Below are positions 1 to 12,338 of a DNA stretch of 37,172 nucleotides, one piece after another. Where the stretch lies: assembly GCA_007123975.1 (NCBI GenBank), contig SLFZ01000114.1:1-37172 (forward strand), read 5' to 3'. Numbering within the stretch: the stretch's first letter is position 1; every line of letters begins with the position of its first letter. The translations under genes were made by a program, and so were the position numbers. The notes beneath the pieces were generated by a model. It worked only from the letters and a program-made list of their open reading frames with translations, did no database searches and was not told the origin of the DNA. The stretch is from Candidatus Izemoplasma sp. GTDB lineage: Bacteria; Bacillota_I; Bacilli_A; Izemoplasmatales; Izemoplasmataceae.

Positions 1-69
1 ACACCACAGACGATCGACGCACTCATGCACTTGGATTTACCATCTGGCGTGGATATCATTTTGAAATAA
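1..69 (+). CDS. rpsJ: 30S ribosomal protein S10, C-terminal fragment (truncated by window start)
   Basis: Frame 1 reads TPQTIDALMHLDLPSGVDIILK*, matching the S10 C-terminus, directly upstream of rplC. Confidence 0.9.
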   Translation, partial: TPQTIDALMHLDLPSGVDIILK

Positions 70-93
70 CGAAAAAATCTAGGAGGTGTACTC

Positions 94-792
94 ATGGCCA
101 AAGGTATCTTAGGAACAAAACTCGGAATGACGCAAGTCTTCAACGAGGACGGACATCTCGTTCCCGTGACGATCGTACGTTGTGAACCGAACGTTGTTCT
201 ACAGAAAAAGACCATCGAACGCGATGGCTACGAAGCCCTGCAACTCGGCTTCAAAGACAAGCGTGTAACCTTGGCGAACAAACCCGAAATGGGACATGTT
301 GCCAAAGCCAACACAAATCCTAAGCGCTACGTTAAAGAAATTGCCGGTACGGAAATGAGCAATTTCGAAGTAGGTCAGGAGATTGGAGTCAACATTTTTG
401 AAGACGGTGAAGTCGTCGACGTCACCGGCACATCGAAAGGGAAAGGCTTCCAAGGCGTTATCAAACGCCATAACCAAGCCCGCGGACCAATGTCTCACGG
501 ATCGCGCTACCACCGTGGACCCGGCTCGATGGGCCCGATTGACCCCAACCACGTACGCAAAGGGAAGAAACTCCCAGGTCACATGGGAGCGGAAACCGTT
601 ACCATACAAAACCTGAACATTGTCAAAGTCGATCCTGAACGCAACTTGCTGATGATTAAAGGCAACGTTCCGGGACCGAAACGCGGCCTTGTCGTCGTCA
701 AAAACGCCGTCAAGGGTGCTTCAGTCGAACCGCTCGACCCGCAAAAATACGTCAAAACAACAAGCGAAGCGTCGGAAGAAACGACTGAATAA
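94..792 (+). CDS. rplC: 50S ribosomal protein L3
   Basis: [19 protein letters not shown]..., GGAGG ribosome site, S10 operon order. Confidence 0.98.
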   Translation: MAKGILGTKLGMTQVFNEDGHLVPVTIVRCEPNVVLQKKTIERDGYEALQLGFKDKRVTLANKPEMGHVAKANTNPKRYVKEIAGTEMSNFEVGQEIGVNIFEDGEVVDVTGTSKGKGFQGVIKRHNQARGPMSHGSRYHRGPGSMGPIDPNHVRKGKKLPGHMGAETVTIQNLNIVKVDPERNLLMIKGNVPGPKRGLVVVKNAVKGASVEPLDPQKYVKTTSEASEETTE

Positions 793-812
793 CGCTGAAA
801 GGAGGATTTGAC

Positions 813-1436
813 ATGCCGAAAATTACATTGCATAACCAAGCTGGTGAAAACGTTGGAAACATTGAACTCAACGACGCCGTGTTCGGAATCGAACCCAACC
901 AGCAAGTACTTTATGAAGTTGTGAAAGCGCAGCGCGCCGCGATGCGCCAAGGAACACATAAAACGAAAGGCCGCAGCGAAGTCCGCGGCGGTGGACGCAA
1001 ACCGTGGAGACAAAAAGGCACCGGTCGTGCCCGTCACGGATCAATCCGTTCGCCCCTATGGACCGGCGGTGGTGTTACCTTCGGGCCGACACCCCGTGAT
1101 TACAGCCTAAAAGTCAACAAGAAAGTTCGTAAACTCGCCCTCCGTTCGGTGCTCTCATCGAAAGTCGCAGACAAGCAACTCTTTGTCCTCGATGCTTTCG
1201 CCATCGACGCACCGAAAACCAAGGAAGTCGTCCAGGTATTGAACAATCTCTCGCTTTCAGGGAAAGTGATGATTGTCTTAGACGCCGCCAACGACACCGT
1301 CGGCCTCGCCGCCCGCAACATCCCCGGCGTGGTGGTTCGCACCGTCGACCAAGCGAGCGTGTACGAAATGCTCAACGTCACCACCGTCTTGGCAACCCAA
1401 GACGCGGTTAAAAAATTCGAGGAGGTGCTTGGCTAA
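813..1436 (+). CDS. rplD: 50S ribosomal protein L4
   Basis: L4 motifs ([34 protein letters not shown]), synteny. Confidence 0.98.
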   Translation: MPKITLHNQAGENVGNIELNDAVFGIEPNQQVLYEVVKAQRAAMRQGTHKTKGRSEVRGGGRKPWRQKGTGRARHGSIRSPLWTGGGVTFGPTPRDYSLKVNKKVRKLALRSVLSSKVADKQLFVLDAFAIDAPKTKEVVQVLNNLSLSGKVMIVLDAANDTVGLAARNIPGVVVRTVDQASVYEMLNVTTVLATQDAVKKFEEVLG

Positions 1437-1720
1437 TGTTGGCATCCGAAATCATCAGAAAGCCCCTCATCACAGAAAAAAGCATGCAACTCGTTGAAAA
1501 AGAAAACAAGTACACATTCGAAGTGGACAAACGCGCAAACAAGATTCAAATCAAACAAGCCATCGAAGAACTCTTCAAGGTCACCGTCACCAAGGTGAAC
1601 ATCATCAACACGACCCCGAAGAAAAAGCGCGTTGGACGCCACGAAGGATACAAACCGCAACTGACCAAAGCCGTCGTCACGCTGAAGGCGGAAGACAAAA
1701 TCGAGATATTCTCGTCGTAA
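1436..1720 (+). CDS. rplW: 50S ribosomal protein L23
   Basis: Recognised sequence ([14 protein letters not shown]...), synteny; start overlaps the rplD stop by 1 nt. Confidence 0.97.
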   Translation: MLASEIIRKPLITEKSMQLVEKENKYTFEVDKRANKIQIKQAIEELFKVTVTKVNIINTTPKKKRVGRHEGYKPQLTKAVVTLKAEDKIEIFSS

Positions 1721-1749
1721 GCATTCACCATTAAAGGAGGTAAACCGTA

Positions 1750-2580
1750 ATGGCACTGAAAAAGTACAAGCCAGTCACCAACGGGATGCGCAACATGACG
1801 GCCTTGGATCACGCCGAGGTCACGACCGACAAACCGGAAAAATCGCTGTTGGTGAAGCTCAATAAGAAATCGGGCCGCAACAACCAAGGTAAAATTACCG
1901 TCCGTCATCGCGGCGGTGGCGCCAAGCGTAAGTACCGCGTCATCGATTTCAAACGCAATAAAGACAACATCGACGGGCGCGTCGCCACGATCGAATACGA
2001 TCCGAACCGCACCGCGAACATCGCCCTCATCAACTATGTCGATGGCGAAAAACGTTACATCATCGCACCCAAGGGACTCAAAGTAGGCATGACCATCGAG
2101 TCAGGCGACAAAGCCGACATCAAAGTCGGTAACGCCCTACCCCTCAACAAGATTCCCGTCGGGACTGTCGTCCACAACATCGAACTCGCGCCGGGACGTG
2201 GCGGACAACTTGCTCGCTCTGCAGGAACGCGCGCGCAGATTCTCGGACGCGAAGAAAAATACGTGCTCGTGAAACTGTCTTCAGGCGAAGTGCGCCGAAT
2301 CCTCGGCACCTGCCGCGCCACCATAGGTGAAGTCGGCAACGAAGACCACGAACTCGTCAACATCGGAAAAGCCGGACGCAATCGCCACAAAGGCATTCGC
2401 CCGACCGTCCGCGGTTCAGTCATGAACCCCGTCGACCACCCACACGGTGGCGGTGAAGGACGTCAACCCATCGGACTTAAGAGCCCTGTGACGCCGTGGG
2501 GGAAACCGGCGCTTGGACTCAAGACTCGTTCTAAGAAAAAAGCCAGCGATCGCTTGATCGTTCGCCGTAAGAAGAAGTAG
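1750..2580 (+). CDS. rplB: 50S ribosomal protein L2
   Basis: L2 motifs ([35 protein letters not shown]). Confidence 0.99.
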   Translation: MALKKYKPVTNGMRNMTALDHAEVTTDKPEKSLLVKLNKKSGRNNQGKITVRHRGGGAKRKYRVIDFKRNKDNIDGRVATIEYDPNRTANIALINYVDGEKRYIIAPKGLKVGMTIESGDKADIKVGNALPLNKIPVGTVVHNIELAPGRGGQLARSAGTRAQILGREEKYVLVKLSSGEVRRILGTCRATIGEVGNEDHELVNIGKAGRNRHKGIRPTVRGSVMNPVDHPHGGGEGRQPIGLKSPVTPWGKPALGLKTRSKKKASDRLIVRRKKK

Positions 2581-2598
2581 GAAAGGAGGAACTCATAC

Positions 2599-2877
2599 AT
2601 GGCACGTTCAATTAAAAAAGGTCCATTTTGCGACGACCATCTCATGCAGAAAGTCGAAGCAATGAACCAAGCCAACAAGAAAAAAGTTATCCAAACGTGG
2701 TCACGCCGTTCGACCATTTTCCCCGAATTCGTCGGACACACCATCGCCGTCTACAACGGCCGTGAACACGTACCTGTCTACGTTACTGAAGATATGGTTG
2801 GTCACAAGTTGGGAGAGTTCGCTCCGACTCGTACTTACCGCGGACACGAAAAAGACAAGAAAGTTAAGAAGAAATAA
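2599..2877 (+). CDS. rpsS: 30S ribosomal protein S19
   Basis: [19 protein letters not shown]..., synteny. Confidence 0.98.
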   Translation: MARSIKKGPFCDDHLMQKVEAMNQANKKKVIQTWSRRSTIFPEFVGHTIAVYNGREHVPVYVTEDMVGHKLGEFAPTRTYRGHEKDKKVKKK

Positions 2878-2889
2878 GAGGAGGATACT

Positions 2890-3225
2890 ATGGAAGCCAT
2901 TGCAAAAGCTAAACTCATCCGCATCTCTTCTCGCAAAATGAAACTGGTCATGGATTTGATTCGCGGAAAAGACGTGAACGACGCGCTGGCGATTTTGCGA
3001 ATGACCCCCAAAGCAGCCGCGCCCCATCTAGAAAAACTCGTACGTTCCGCCATCGCGAACGCGGAACATAACTACGATATGGATACCGAAAACCTTTATA
3101 TCAAATCAATCTTCGTTGGTGAAGGACCGACGCTCAAACGCATCCGTCCTCGTGCCAAAGGAAGCGCATCAAGAATACTGAAACGGACCAGTAACGCCAC
3201 CGTTGTCGTTGCTGAGAAAGAGTAA
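2890..3225 (+). CDS. rplV: 50S ribosomal protein L22
   Basis: L22 sequence incl. extended loop [23 protein letters not shown]. Confidence 0.98.
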   Translation: MEAIAKAKLIRISSRKMKLVMDLIRGKDVNDALAILRMTPKAAAPHLEKLVRSAIANAEHNYDMDTENLYIKSIFVGEGPTLKRIRPRAKGSASRILKRTSNATVVVAEKE

Positions 3226-3239
3226 AGGAGGGTTATCGA

Positions 3240-3893
3240 ATGGGCCAGAAAGTAAGTCCAGTCGGACTGCGTCTCGGAATCATTCGCGATTGGGACGCAC
3301 GTTGGTACGCTGATAAAAACACTGTCGCTGATTGGCTACAGGAAGACATAAAGATTCGCGAACTGCTCACTGATTTTTATCGCAATGCCGCCGTATCGAA
3401 AATTGAAATCGAACGTTTAAAAAACCGCGTAATCCTGACCGTTCACACCGCCAAACCTGGTATGGTGATCGGACGAGAAGGTAAAGTGAAAAACGAAGTC
3501 GTCAACAAGCTATCAAAGCTGACCGACAAAAACATCATCTTAAACGTTGTTGAAGTGAAAAAGCCGGAACTCGACGCGCAACTCGTCGCCGACTCCATCG
3601 CCCAACAACTCGAAAACCGCGCCTCATTCCGTCGCGTGCAAAAAATGGCGATTCAACGTGCCATGCGCGCCGGTGCTAGAGGATGCAAGACGCTTGTTTC
3701 AGGCCGTCTTGGCGGTGCCGAAATCGCTCGTAACGAGGGGTATAGTGAGGGCAACGTCCCACTCCATACGCTTCGTGCCGACATCGATTACGCCACCAGT
3801 GAAGCCATGACGACCTACGGGAAACTTGGCGTCAAGGTATGGATCTACAAAGGCGAGATCCTACCTGCGAAAAAGAACAAGGGGGCTAACTAA
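3240..3893 (+). CDS. rpsC: 30S ribosomal protein S3
   Basis: [24 protein letters not shown]..., KH motif GMVIGREGK. Confidence 0.99.
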   Translation: MGQKVSPVGLRLGIIRDWDARWYADKNTVADWLQEDIKIRELLTDFYRNAAVSKIEIERLKNRVILTVHTAKPGMVIGREGKVKNEVVNKLSKLTDKNIILNVVEVKKPELDAQLVADSIAQQLENRASFRRVQKMAIQRAMRAGARGCKTLVSGRLGGAEIARNEGYSEGNVPLHTLRADIDYATSEAMTTYGKLGVKVWIYKGEILPAKKNKGAN

Positions 3894-3895
3894 AC

Positions 3896-4327
3896 ATGTT
3901 AATGCCTAAACGTACGAAATACAGACGCCCTCACCGTGTACCCTATGAAGGCAAAGCCAAAGGCGGAACGTATGTCAACTTTGGCGATTACGGCCTGCAG
4001 TCGCTCGAAGGCGCTTGGATCACAAGCCGTCAAATCGAAGCTGCCCGTATCGCCATCAATCGCTACATGAAACGCCAAGGTAAGCTTTGGATTCGCATTT
4101 TCCCGCATTTGGCAAAAACCGCCAAGCCGCTTGAAGTGCGCATGGGTTCCGGTAAAGGTGCACCCGAAAGTTGGGTCGCCGTCGTCAAAGAGGGCACCAT
4201 CATGTTCGAAGTGGCCGGGGTAACTGAAGAAATCGCCCACGAAGCGTTGCGCCTTGCATCGCACAAGCTTCCGGTCAAGACGAAAGTAGTCAGAAAAGAA
4301 AGTGTTGGTGATTCTAATGACCGCTAA
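3896..4327 (+). CDS. rplP: 50S ribosomal protein L16
   Basis: [14 protein letters not shown]..., synteny. Confidence 0.98.
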   Translation: MLMPKRTKYRRPHRVPYEGKAKGGTYVNFGDYGLQSLEGAWITSRQIEAARIAINRYMKRQGKLWIRIFPHLAKTAKPLEVRMGSGKGAPESWVAVVKEGTIMFEVAGVTEEIAHEALRLASHKLPVKTKVVRKESVGDSNDR

Positions 4328-4508
4328 TGACATTAGAGAATGGGACACCGCCAAAATCAACAGCGAGATTGTCGCACTGAAAAAGGAGCTCTTTGACCTC
4401 CGTTTCCAACAAGCGACAGGACAGCTCGAGAACACCGCCCGTATCCCCAAAGTGAAAAAAGCCATTGCCCGTATGAAAACAATCCTAAACGAGCGCAATG
4501 CGAAATAG
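4317..4508 (+). CDS. rpmC: 50S ribosomal protein L29
   Basis: [10 protein letters not shown]...[20 protein letters not shown]; start chosen at internal ATG 4317, overlapping rplP by 11 nt. Confidence 0.95.
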   Translation: MTANDIREWDTAKINSEIVALKKELFDLRFQQATGQLENTARIPKVKKAIARMKTILNERNAK

Positions 4509-4525
4509 GTCGAAAGGAGAATTCG

Positions 4526-4786
4526 ATGGAACGCAACAGTAGAAGAATCCTAACCGGTACCGTCGTTTCGACGAAGACCGACAAAACGATAACCGTCATG
4601 GTCGAAAGCTATAAAAAACACAGACTCTACGGAAAACGCGTCAAAAATTCCAAAAAGTTTGCCGCCCACGATGAAAACAACCAAGCGCAAATCGGCGATG
4701 TCGTCAAAATTATGGAGACACGTCCGCTTTCGAAGACGAAGAAGTTCCGCTTGCTTGAGATCGTAGAAAGCAAAGTGCTCGTTTAA
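4526..4786 (+). CDS. rpsQ: 30S ribosomal protein S17
   Basis: [19 protein letters not shown]..., synteny. Confidence 0.98.
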   Translation: MERNSRRILTGTVVSTKTDKTITVMVESYKKHRLYGKRVKNSKKFAAHDENNQAQIGDVVKIMETRPLSKTKKFRLLEIVESKVLV

Positions 4787-4810
4787 CGCGCATATAAGGA
4801 GGTACTTACC

Positions 4811-5179
4811 ATGATTCAACAAGAATCGAGATTAAAAATCGCAGACAACTCCGGTGCCAAAGAAATCCTTACGATTAAGGTGCTCGGCGGAACCCGAAGA
4901 AAATACGCACGAATCGGCGACATCATCACAGCAACCGTCAAGCAAGCCACCCCGGGTGGTACGGTTAAAAAAGGTGAAATCGTCAAAGCCGTCATCGTTC
5001 GTACCAAGCGCGAAACCCGTCGTCCTGACGGCACATACATCCGGTTCGACGAAAACGCGGCCGTCATCGTCCGCGACGACAAATCACCGCGCGGCACGCG
5101 GATTTTCGGGCCCGTCGCGAGAGAACTTCGTGAAGAAGGCTTCATGAAAATCGTCTCGCTTGCCCCGGAAGTACTATAA
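4811..5179 (+). CDS. rplN: 50S ribosomal protein L14
   Basis: [19 protein letters not shown]..., synteny. Confidence 0.99.
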   Translation: MIQQESRLKIADNSGAKEILTIKVLGGTRRKYARIGDIITATVKQATPGGTVKKGEIVKAVIVRTKRETRRPDGTYIRFDENAAVIVRDDKSPRGTRIFGPVARELREEGFMKIVSLAPEVL

Positions 5180-5199
5180 CGGAGTAGGAGGAAAACCGC

Positions 5200-5529
5200 A
5201 TGAAGATTAAAAAAGGCGACAAAGTACGTGTCATTTCCGGCGAAGCCCGCGGAAAAGAAGGCACCGTACTGAAAACGTTCCCCAAAACCGATCGCGTGCT
5301 CATTGAAGGCGTCAACGTCGTCAAAAAACACGCGAAACCTACTCAAGCCAACCCCGACGGAGGCATCATCGAGTTCGAAGCGCCCATTCACGCTTCCAAC
5401 GTCATGCTTGTCGACAAGAAAGGGAACCCGACACGAGTAGGCCATAAAACCGTCACCGAAACGGTCAAGAAAAAAACCGTGACACGCAAAGTGCGCGTCG
5501 CAAAAAAAACCGGCGAAGTCTTGGACTAA
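5200..5529 (+). CDS. rplX: 50S ribosomal protein L24
   Basis: KOW motif [20 protein letters not shown], synteny. Confidence 0.98.
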   Translation: MKIKKGDKVRVISGEARGKEGTVLKTFPKTDRVLIEGVNVVKKHAKPTQANPDGGIIEFEAPIHASNVMLVDKKGNPTRVGHKTVTETVKKKTVTRKVRVAKKTGEVLD

Positions 5530-5551
5530 CTGAGAGAGGAGGCATCAGTGG

Positions 5552-6094
5552 ATGAATCGTTTACAAGAGAAGTACACTAACGAGGTGCGCCCCGCCCTGG
5601 TCGAGAAGTTCGAATTCTCGTCTGTCATGGAAGCACCCCGACTCGAAAAAGTCGTGGTCAACATGGGCGTCGGCGATGCCGTTGATAACACCAAAGCACT
5701 TGACGATGCAGTCAAGGAGCTCACCCTTTTAACCGGACAAAAACCTGTCATTACACGAGCCAAAAAATCGATTGCCAACTTCAAACTACGTGAAGACATG
5801 GCGATCGGCTGCAAGGTCACCCTTCGTGGCGAAAGAATGTACGAGTTTTTGGACAAACTCATGAACATCGCACTTCCACGCGTGCGCGACTTCCAAGGCG
5901 TTAGTCCCAAGGCGTTCGACGGGAGAGGCAATTACACGCTCGGCGTCCGCGAGCAGTTGATTTTCCCGGAAATTAACTACGACGACGTCAACCGCGTCCG
6001 CGGCATGGACATCGTCGTCGTGACGACGGCAGAAACGGATTTACACGCACGAGAGTTGCTCGGTCAACTCGGTATGCCGTTCAGAAAAAACTAA
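5552..6094 (+). CDS. rplE: 50S ribosomal protein L5
   Basis: [16 protein letters not shown]..., synteny. Confidence 0.98.
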   Translation: MNRLQEKYTNEVRPALVEKFEFSSVMEAPRLEKVVVNMGVGDAVDNTKALDDAVKELTLLTGQKPVITRAKKSIANFKLREDMAIGCKVTLRGERMYEFLDKLMNIALPRVRDFQGVSPKAFDGRGNYTLGVREQLIFPEINYDDVNRVRGMDIVVVTTAETDLHARELLGQLGMPFRKN

Positions 6095-6104
6095 GGAGGC
6101 TATT

Positions 6105-6290
6105 ATGGCTAAAACGTCAATGATTAAAAAGTCAGAGCGAACGCCGAAATTCAAAGTTCGTCAATATACCCGTTGCGAACGCTGCGGCAGACCCCACGCC
6201 GTCATTCGCAAGTTCAAGCTGTGCCGTATTTGTTTCCGCGAACTCGCATACAAAGGACAAATACCCGGCGTCAAAAAAGCAAGCTGGTAA
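6105..6290 (+). CDS. rpsZ: 30S ribosomal protein S14 type Z (zinc-binding)
   Basis: 61 aa with CERC...CRIC zinc motif, synteny. Confidence 0.97.
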   Translation: MAKTSMIKKSERTPKFKVRQYTRCERCGRPHAVIRKFKLCRICFRELAYKGQIPGVKKASW

Positions 6291-6326
6291 CGCTATTTCT
6301 AAACTTTTGGGAGGAGGCAACAACCC

Positions 6327-6722
6327 ATGGTAATGACAGACCCGATCGCTGATATGCTCACGCGTATCCGCAACGCGAACCAAATGAAAAAACAAACGGT
6401 CGATATGCCCGCGTCAAAGCTGAAGCAACAAGTGCTGGAATTGCTGCGTGAAGAAGGCTACATCGCCAATGTCGCGCTCGTCAAAGTAAAACCGGTCAAC
6501 TTGCTTCGCGTGACATTAAAATACATGCAAAACGACCGCGTCGTCAAAGGGCTCAAACGGATTTCTAAACCGGGCCTTAGAGTGTACGCGAAACACGGCG
6601 AAATGCCGAAAGTGCTGAACGGACTGGGAATCGCCATCGTTTCCACGTCACGGGGCATCATGACTGACCGTGAGTGCCGCAAACAGGAAATCGGTGGAGA
6701 AATCCTAGCGTACGTATGGTAA
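6327..6722 (+). CDS. rpsH: 30S ribosomal protein S8
   Basis: [18 protein letters not shown]... Confidence 0.98.
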   Translation: MVMTDPIADMLTRIRNANQMKKQTVDMPASKLKQQVLELLREEGYIANVALVKVKPVNLLRVTLKYMQNDRVVKGLKRISKPGLRVYAKHGEMPKVLNGLGIAIVSTSRGIMTDRECRKQEIGGEILAYVW

Positions 6723-6743
6723 TCAGACAAAGGAGGTAAAACC

Positions 6744-7280
6744 ATGAGTCGTATTGGGAACAAACCGATCGCGCTGCCAAATGGCGTAAGCGCATCGGTG
6801 AACGGAACGACCGTTGAGGTCAAAGGTCCCAAAGGGACGCTTTCAATGGAGGCGCATCCTTCCATGCGCGTACGCGTCGAGGAAGACAGCATCATCGTTG
6901 AAAGAACCGGAGAGACAAAAACAGACAAAACGCTGCACGGCACGGCCCGCTCATTAATCAACAACATGGTCGTCGGCGTCAGCGAAGGCTATAAAAAACA
7001 ACTGAGCATGATCGGCGTCGGATACCGCGCCCAGCTCAGAGGCAACACCCTCGTGCTCAACGCCGGGTATTCACAACCCGTCGAAGCCACGATTCCGGAA
7101 GGAATTAGCGTCGAAGTGGTCAAGAACACCCAGATCACCATCGAAGGCATCGACAAACAACGTGTCGGCGAATTCGCCGCTAACGTACGTGCGATTCGCA
7201 AGCCCGAGCCTTACCTCGGGAAAGGCATCCGCTACGTCGATGAGCATGTACGTCGCAAAGAAGGAAAAACTGCTAAATAG
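6744..7280 (+). CDS. rplF: 50S ribosomal protein L6
   Basis: [15 protein letters not shown]...[12 protein letters not shown]. Confidence 0.98.
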   Translation: MSRIGNKPIALPNGVSASVNGTTVEVKGPKGTLSMEAHPSMRVRVEEDSIIVERTGETKTDKTLHGTARSLINNMVVGVSEGYKKQLSMIGVGYRAQLRGNTLVLNAGYSQPVEATIPEGISVEVVKNTQITIEGIDKQRVGEFAANVRAIRKPEPYLGKGIRYVDEHVRRKEGKTAK

Positions 7281-7300
7281 GCAGTAAGAGGTGACACGAT

Positions 7301-7663
7301 ATGTTTAAGAAGAAAGCTCGCAACACCCTACGTAAAAAACGCCACCTGCGTATCCGCAAGTCGCTCATCGGAACGCCGCTTAAGCCTCGTCTTAGCGTCT
7401 TCCGTTCGAATAAGAACATCAGCGCGCAGCTGATCGACGACGTCAACGGCGTCACCCTCGTCAGCGCATCCTCACTTGAGGATTACTGCGAAGCAACCGA
7501 CGCTAGAAACGTCAAAGGCGCAAGCCTCGTCGGCGAAAAACTCGCCGAGCGCGCGATCGAAAAAGACATCAAACGCGTGGTCTTCGACCGCGGTGGATAC
7601 TTGTACCACGGGCGCGTCAAAGCGCTCGCTGAAGCCGCCCGTAAAACGGGATTGGAATTCTAA
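7301..7663 (+). CDS. rplR: 50S ribosomal protein L18
   Basis: [18 protein letters not shown]...[22 protein letters not shown]. Confidence 0.98.
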   Translation: MFKKKARNTLRKKRHLRIRKSLIGTPLKPRLSVFRSNKNISAQLIDDVNGVTLVSASSLEDYCEATDARNVKGASLVGEKLAERAIEKDIKRVVFDRGGYLYHGRVKALAEAARKTGLEF

Positions 7664-7678
7664 AAAGGAGGTAAGCCG

Positions 7679-8197
7679 ATGCAACAGAAGAGAAGAAAAC
7701 AACGCAGAAAACGCGAAGAAAACATCTACGAAGAACGCGTCGTGAACATCAACCGCGTCGCCAAAGTCGTCAAAGGTGGACGCCGTTTCCGCTTCAGTGC
7801 CCTCGTGGTCGTTGGTGACCGAAAAGGCCAAGTCGGATTCGGAACCGGTAAAGCACAAGAAGTTCCCGATGCCATCAAAAAAGCCATCGAAGAAGCCAAA
7901 AGCAACTTCGTCAAAGTGCCGATGTACGGTACCACCATACCCCATGAAATCACTGGACGTTTCGGTGCCGGAAAAGTCTTTTTGAAACCGGCCGTTGAAG
8001 GTACCGGCGTCATCGCTGGCGGCCCTGTACGCGCCATCTTAGAAGCCGCAGGCGTCGGAGACATCCTCAGCAAATCTCTCGGTTCGAGCACCCCGATCAA
8101 CATGGTTCGTGCGACCATGGACGGCATTAGTCGTCTGCGCACCGCTGACCAAGTCGCTCGCGTTCGCGGAAAAACCGCAAAGGAGATTTTGAGCTGA
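7679..8197 (+). CDS. rpsE: 30S ribosomal protein S5
   Basis: [18 protein letters not shown]...[14 protein letters not shown]; synteny. Confidence 0.98.
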   Translation: MQQKRRKQRRKREENIYEERVVNINRVAKVVKGGRRFRFSALVVVGDRKGQVGFGTGKAQEVPDAIKKAIEEAKSNFVKVPMYGTTIPHEITGRFGAGKVFLKPAVEGTGVIAGGPVRAILEAAGVGDILSKSLGSSTPINMVRATMDGISRLRTADQVARVRGKTAKEILS

Positions 8198-8376
8198 TGA
8201 AAACGTTAGAAATCACGCTTGTAAAAAGCCCGATTGGTTCAAAGCCGAACCAGCGTAAAACCGTCGAGGCGCTCGGCCTCAAAAAAATGCAACAAACGGT
8301 CACTAAAAAAGACTCGCCCACCATTCGGGGAATGATCGCGATCGTTTCTCATCTCGTCAACGTGGTCGAGAAGTAG
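8197..8376 (+). CDS. rpmD: 50S ribosomal protein L30
   Basis: Not in the ORF track (59 aa); reads [62 protein letters not shown] overlaps the rpsE stop. Confidence 0.96.
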   Translation: MKTLEITLVKSPIGSKPNQRKTVEALGLKKMQQTVTKKDSPTIRGMIAIVSHLVNVVEK

Positions 8377-8386
8377 GAGGTACCCC

Positions 8387-8827
8387 ATGAAACTTCATGA
8401 ACTGAAACCGACACCGGGTTCGCAAAAACCCAGAAAACGGCTCGGTCGTGGCACCGGTAGTGGTACCGGAAAAACGGCCGGCAGAGGACATAGAGGACAA
8501 GGGCAACGCTCGGGCGGCAACGTACGTCCCGGTTTTGAAGGCGGACAAACGCCCTACGTCAAACGCCTACGCAAGGTCGGGTTCATCAACCCCAACCGCG
8601 TGGAGTTTTCGGTGGTCAACGTCTCTGCGTTAAACCGCTACGACGAAGGCACCACCGTCACACCTGAGATGCTTTATGCCGATCGCTTGATTCGCAAAAA
8701 AGCGCTCCCTATTAAAATACTAGGAAATGGATCGCTCGACAAAAAACTCACCGTCAAAGCCCACAAGTTCACGGCATCCGCGGAAACGAAAATCACGGCC
8801 GTCGGTGGAACCGTCGAGGTGATTTAA
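8387..8827 (+). CDS. rplO: 50S ribosomal protein L15
   Basis: [38 protein letters not shown]. Confidence 0.98.
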   Translation: MKLHELKPTPGSQKPRKRLGRGTGSGTGKTAGRGHRGQGQRSGGNVRPGFEGGQTPYVKRLRKVGFINPNRVEFSVVNVSALNRYDEGTTVTPEMLYADRLIRKKALPIKILGNGSLDKKLTVKAHKFTASAETKITAVGGTVEVI

Positions 8828-10156
8828 ATGATGGAGACCATCAAAGCGGTATTCAAAAACAAGTCGGTCATGAATAAGATTCTCTTTACCATGCTTGTGT
8901 TTTTGGTTTATCGACTCGCCGTCTACATCCACATCCCGCTCATTGACCGCGACGAAGTGAGCGCCATTTTCACCGAACCGACCGGGTTCTTGGGCATCAT
9001 GGATGCCTTTACCGGTTCCGCCCTCAGCAACCTCTCGATCATCGCCTTAGGGATTGGTCCCTACATCACGGCGTCAATCGTCATGCAGCTTTTGCAGATG
9101 GACATCGTGCCGAAGTTGAAAGAGTGGAGCGAAGAAGGGGAAACCGGAAAACGCAAGATCAACCAGATCACTCGCTATCTCGCCATCGGCCTTGCCTTCG
9201 TGCAAGCGCTCGGTATGATTATCGGGTTCCACATGACCAGTCCTGGACTTTTCGACCGCGTCGCCGTTGGCACGCCAGACTTCCTTACCTACACCTACCT
9301 CGCGCTCGTCATGACCGCGGGAACGGCGTTCTTGCTTTGGCTCGCCGACCTCATCACCCAAAAAGGCATCGGTAACGGCACCTCGATGATCATCGTTGCC
9401 GGTATCGTTTCTGGCATCCCTGCGATGTTTGCGACGCTTGGACGCGACTACTTGTTCGGCGAAGACGCCAACATCGCTTCATACGCAACCTACGGGTTGA
9501 TTATCATCACCTATGTTGCGGTTTTGCTCGGGGTAACCTACATGCAATCGGCCACACGAAACATCCCCGTCCAATATTCTAACCGCAGCACGGCAGCCAA
9601 AACCCGCGGAAAACAAGACTCGAGCATTCCCCTTAAAATTAACTCAGCAGGCGTTATCCCCGTTATCTTCGCCGTCACCATCCTGAGTTTGCCACAAACG
9701 CTCTTCGCCTTCTTACCGGCATTCCAAAACCCGAACCAAATGGGCGTTGGCGCGACCTGGCTTATGGAAGTCTTCGACTACACCCGTCCGGCCGGCCTCG
9801 TGGTCTATGCCACGCTGATTATCGTCTTCACGTTCTTCTACTCGTTCGTGCAGATCAACCCGGAAAAAATGTCGAAGCGCCTGCAAAAACAAAATGCCTA
9901 CATCCCAGGCATTCGCCCGGGACTTGAAACCGAGAACTACATCTCCAAGTTGCTCTTTAAAATCACCATCATCGGTGCGCTCTACTTGGTTGTCGTGGCG
10001 CTTATGCCCATTATTCTCGCGATGGCATTCGACCTGCCCACTTACGTTCAAATTGGCGGAACCTCGCTCTTGATTGTCGTCGGCGTCGCCATCGAAACAA
10101 CCAAACAAATCAAAACCGATGTTCAAGGCAAATCCTATACCGGATTTATCCGATAG
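8828..10156 (+). CDS. secY: Preprotein translocase subunit SecY
   Basis: Multi-spanning protein with SecY motifs, spc operon position. Confidence 0.98.
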   Translation: MMETIKAVFKNKSVMNKILFTMLVFLVYRLAVYIHIPLIDRDEVSAIFTEPTGFLGIMDAFTGSALSNLSIIALGIGPYITASIVMQLLQMDIVPKLKEWSEEGETGKRKINQITRYLAIGLAFVQALGMIIGFHMTSPGLFDRVAVGTPDFLTYTYLALVMTAGTAFLLWLADLITQKGIGNGTSMIIVAGIVSGIPAMFATLGRDYLFGEDANIASYATYGLIIITYVAVLLGVTYMQSATRNIPVQYSNRSTAAKTRGKQDSSIPLKINSAGVIPVIFAVTILSLPQTLFAFLPAFQNPNQMGVGATWLMEVFDYTRPAGLVVYATLIIVFTFFYSFVQINPEKMSKRLQKQNAYIPGIRPGLETENYISKLLFKITIIGALYLVVVALMPIILAMAFDLPTYVQIGGTSLLIVVGVAIETTKQIKTDVQGKSYTGFIR

Positions 10157-10168
10157 GGGGTCTTACGG

Positions 10169-10819
10169 TTGAAAATACTGCTTATGGGCCCCCCGGGAGC
10201 GGGAAAAGGAAGCCAGTCCGAGCGGCTCGTCAAGGACTTTGACCTAACCAGCATCTCGACCGGTGAAATGTTTCGTGAAGCATATAAAAACGGCGAGCCT
10301 CTCGGCATCGAAGCCATGAAATACATCGAACGCGGTGAACTCGTCGACGACGACATCACCAACGAAATCGTCTGTAAACGCTTGCTTCGTAAGGACGCCG
10401 AACGCTGCTTTCTGCTCGACGGTTACCCACGCACGGTAAAACAAGCCGAAGCGCTCGACGACATGCTTGAAAAGATGAACTCAAGGTTGACGGCAGTCAT
10501 CAACATCACAGTCGACAAAGTCGCCATCTTAGAACGCATGATTGGACGCCGCGTCTGCAAACGCTGCAGCGCCACCTACCATCTGTCGTTTAAACCGACG
10601 AAAGTCGACGGCATCTGTGACAAGTGTGGCGGCGAACTCTACCAGCGTGAAGACGACCAGCTTGAATCGGTCCGAAACCGTCTGAACATTTACGAGACCA
10701 AAACCAACCCGCTGATCAACTATTACGACAACCGTGGAATCTTACGAAACGTCGATGGCATGCAGTCGTTTAACGCCGTCTACGAAGACATTAAACACGC
10801 GCTTGAGGATATCACGTGA
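10169..10819 (+). CDS. adk: Adenylate kinase with zinc-binding LID
   Basis: TTG start; [12 protein letters not shown]-loop; CKRC...CDKC LID. Confidence 0.97.
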   Translation: MKILLMGPPGAGKGSQSERLVKDFDLTSISTGEMFREAYKNGEPLGIEAMKYIERGELVDDDITNEIVCKRLLRKDAERCFLLDGYPRTVKQAEALDDMLEKMNSRLTAVINITVDKVAILERMIGRRVCKRCSATYHLSFKPTKVDGICDKCGGELYQREDDQLESVRNRLNIYETKTNPLINYYDNRGILRNVDGMQSFNAVYEDIKHALEDIT

Positions 10820-11565
10820 TTACCATCAAATCCCAGCGCGAGATTGAGCTGATGCGTGAAGCCGGTCGCATCGTCGCCCTCGCCCACCGCGAGATTGCGC
10901 GACGCATCAAACCCGGCATCACCACGGCCGAGATCAACCAAATCGTCGAACAGGTCATTCGTGATCATGATGCGACGCCTTCGTTCAAAGGCTATGGAGG
11001 ATTCCCCGGTAGCGCCTGCACCTCGCTCAACGACGAAGTGGTGCACGGCATTCCCACACCCAAGCGTGCCCTCAAAAACGGCGACATCCTCAAGGTCGAC
11101 ATCGGCGCCAACTACAAAGGCTACCACGGCGATTCTGCCTGGACCTACGCCGTCGGAACGATTTCCGATGATGCAGTGCGGCTGCTTGAGGTCACCGAAA
11201 AGTCCTTGTTTGAAGGATTGAAACACGCCAGACAAGGCGCAAGGCTTTCCGACATTTCCCACGCCATCCAAACCTACGTTGAAGACCACGGATACCACGT
11301 GGTGAAACACTTCGTCGGACACGGCATCGGAAAAAACTTGCACGAAGCGCCACAAATTCCCAATTTCGGACTTCCTGGCAAGGGCCCGCTATTGAAGCCG
11401 GGAATGACGCTCGCCATCGAACCGATGGTCAACATCGGAACCGACGCCGTCAAGGTGCTCGCAGACGATTGGACCGCGGTCACGACCGACGGGTCGCTCA
11501 GCGCCCACTTCGAACACACGGTGCTCATCACGGAAGACGAATGCGTTTTGCTTACAGCGCTCTGA
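10816..11565 (+). CDS. map: Methionine aminopeptidase type I
   Basis: GTG start overlapping the adk [33 protein letters not shown] motifs. Confidence 0.97.
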   Translation: MITIKSQREIELMREAGRIVALAHREIARRIKPGITTAEINQIVEQVIRDHDATPSFKGYGGFPGSACTSLNDEVVHGIPTPKRALKNGDILKVDIGANYKGYHGDSAWTYAVGTISDDAVRLLEVTEKSLFEGLKHARQGARLSDISHAIQTYVEDHGYHVVKHFVGHGIGKNLHEAPQIPNFGLPGKGPLLKPGMTLAIEPMVNIGTDAVKVLADDWTAVTTDGSLSAHFEHTVLITEDECVLLTAL

Positions 11566-11580
11566 CAAGGAGGAGAAGTT

Positions 11581-11799
11581 ATGGCCAAAGAAGACAAGAT
11601 TGAAATGGAAGGCAAAGTCATCGAAGCCCTACCCAACACACGGTTTCTCGTCGAGTTGGAAAACGGGCACAAAATCACGGCCCACGTTTCGGGTAAAATC
11701 CGTATGTACTACATACGCATTCTACCTGGTGACCGAGTCTCGGTGGAACTCTCGCCCTACGACTTAACACGTGGACGCATAACCTATCGACACAAATAA
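11581..11799 (+). CDS. infA: Translation initiation factor IF-1
   Basis: [41 protein letters not shown]. Confidence 0.98.
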   Translation: MAKEDKIEMEGKVIEALPNTRFLVELENGHKITAHVSGKIRMYYIRILPGDRVSVELSPYDLTRGRITYRHK

Positions 11800-11831
11800 C
11801 GATAATCGAAAGGCTTCAAAGGAGGATAACC

Positions 11832-11945
11832 ATGAAAGTAAGACCCTCAGTTAAGAAGATTTGCGACAAATGCAAAATCATTAAACGCAAAGGCAAAGTC
11901 ATGGTCATTTGCGAAAATCCCAAGCACAAACAAAGACAAGGTTAA
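11832..11945 (+). CDS. rpmJ: 50S ribosomal protein L36
   Basis: Not in the ORF track (37 aa); [37 protein letters not shown]. Confidence 0.98.
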   Translation: MKVRPSVKKICDKCKIIKRKGKVMVICENPKHKQRQG

Positions 11946-11960
11946 ATAGGAGGTGCACGA

Positions 11961-12326
11961 ATGGCACGTATTTCAGGTGTAGACATTCCCCGCGACAAAC
12001 GCATCGTTATTTCGTTGACATACGTCTACGGAATCGGCAACACCATCGCGGAACAAATACTCGAAGCGGCGAAAGTATCGCCGGACACACGCGTGAAAGA
12101 CCTGACAGAAGAAGAACTCTCACGCATTCGTACCCAAGTGGACAAGGTGAAAACCGAAGGCGATTTGCGCCGCGAGGTTTCACTGAACATCAAACGCTTG
12201 CAAGAAATCGGCAGCTATCGAGGCATGCGCCATCGCCGTGGGCTCCCTGTACGCGGACAAAACACCCGCAACAACGCCCGCACGCGCAAAGGCCCCAAAC
12301 GCACGATGGCCAAGAAGAAGAAATAG
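11961..12326 (+). CDS. rpsM: 30S ribosomal protein S13
   Basis: [26 protein letters not shown]... Confidence 0.98.
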   Translation: MARISGVDIPRDKRIVISLTYVYGIGNTIAEQILEAAKVSPDTRVKDLTEEELSRIRTQVDKVKTEGDLRREVSLNIKRLQEIGSYRGMRHRRGLPVRGQNTRNNARTRKGPKRTMAKKKK

Positions 12327-12338
12327 GAGGAAATCGAC

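Noticed and set aside
3899-4498. Long minus-strand ORF of 199 aa, and many others such as 4816-5445, 16816-17454 and 10780-11355
   Set aside because: They lie antisense to highly conserved genes, have no recognisable domains or ribosome sites, and are expected from the codon bias of the coding strand.
8828-10156. Possible accessory secretion system SecY
   Set aside because: Position in the spc operon between rplO and adk and its motifs fit ordinary housekeeping SecY.
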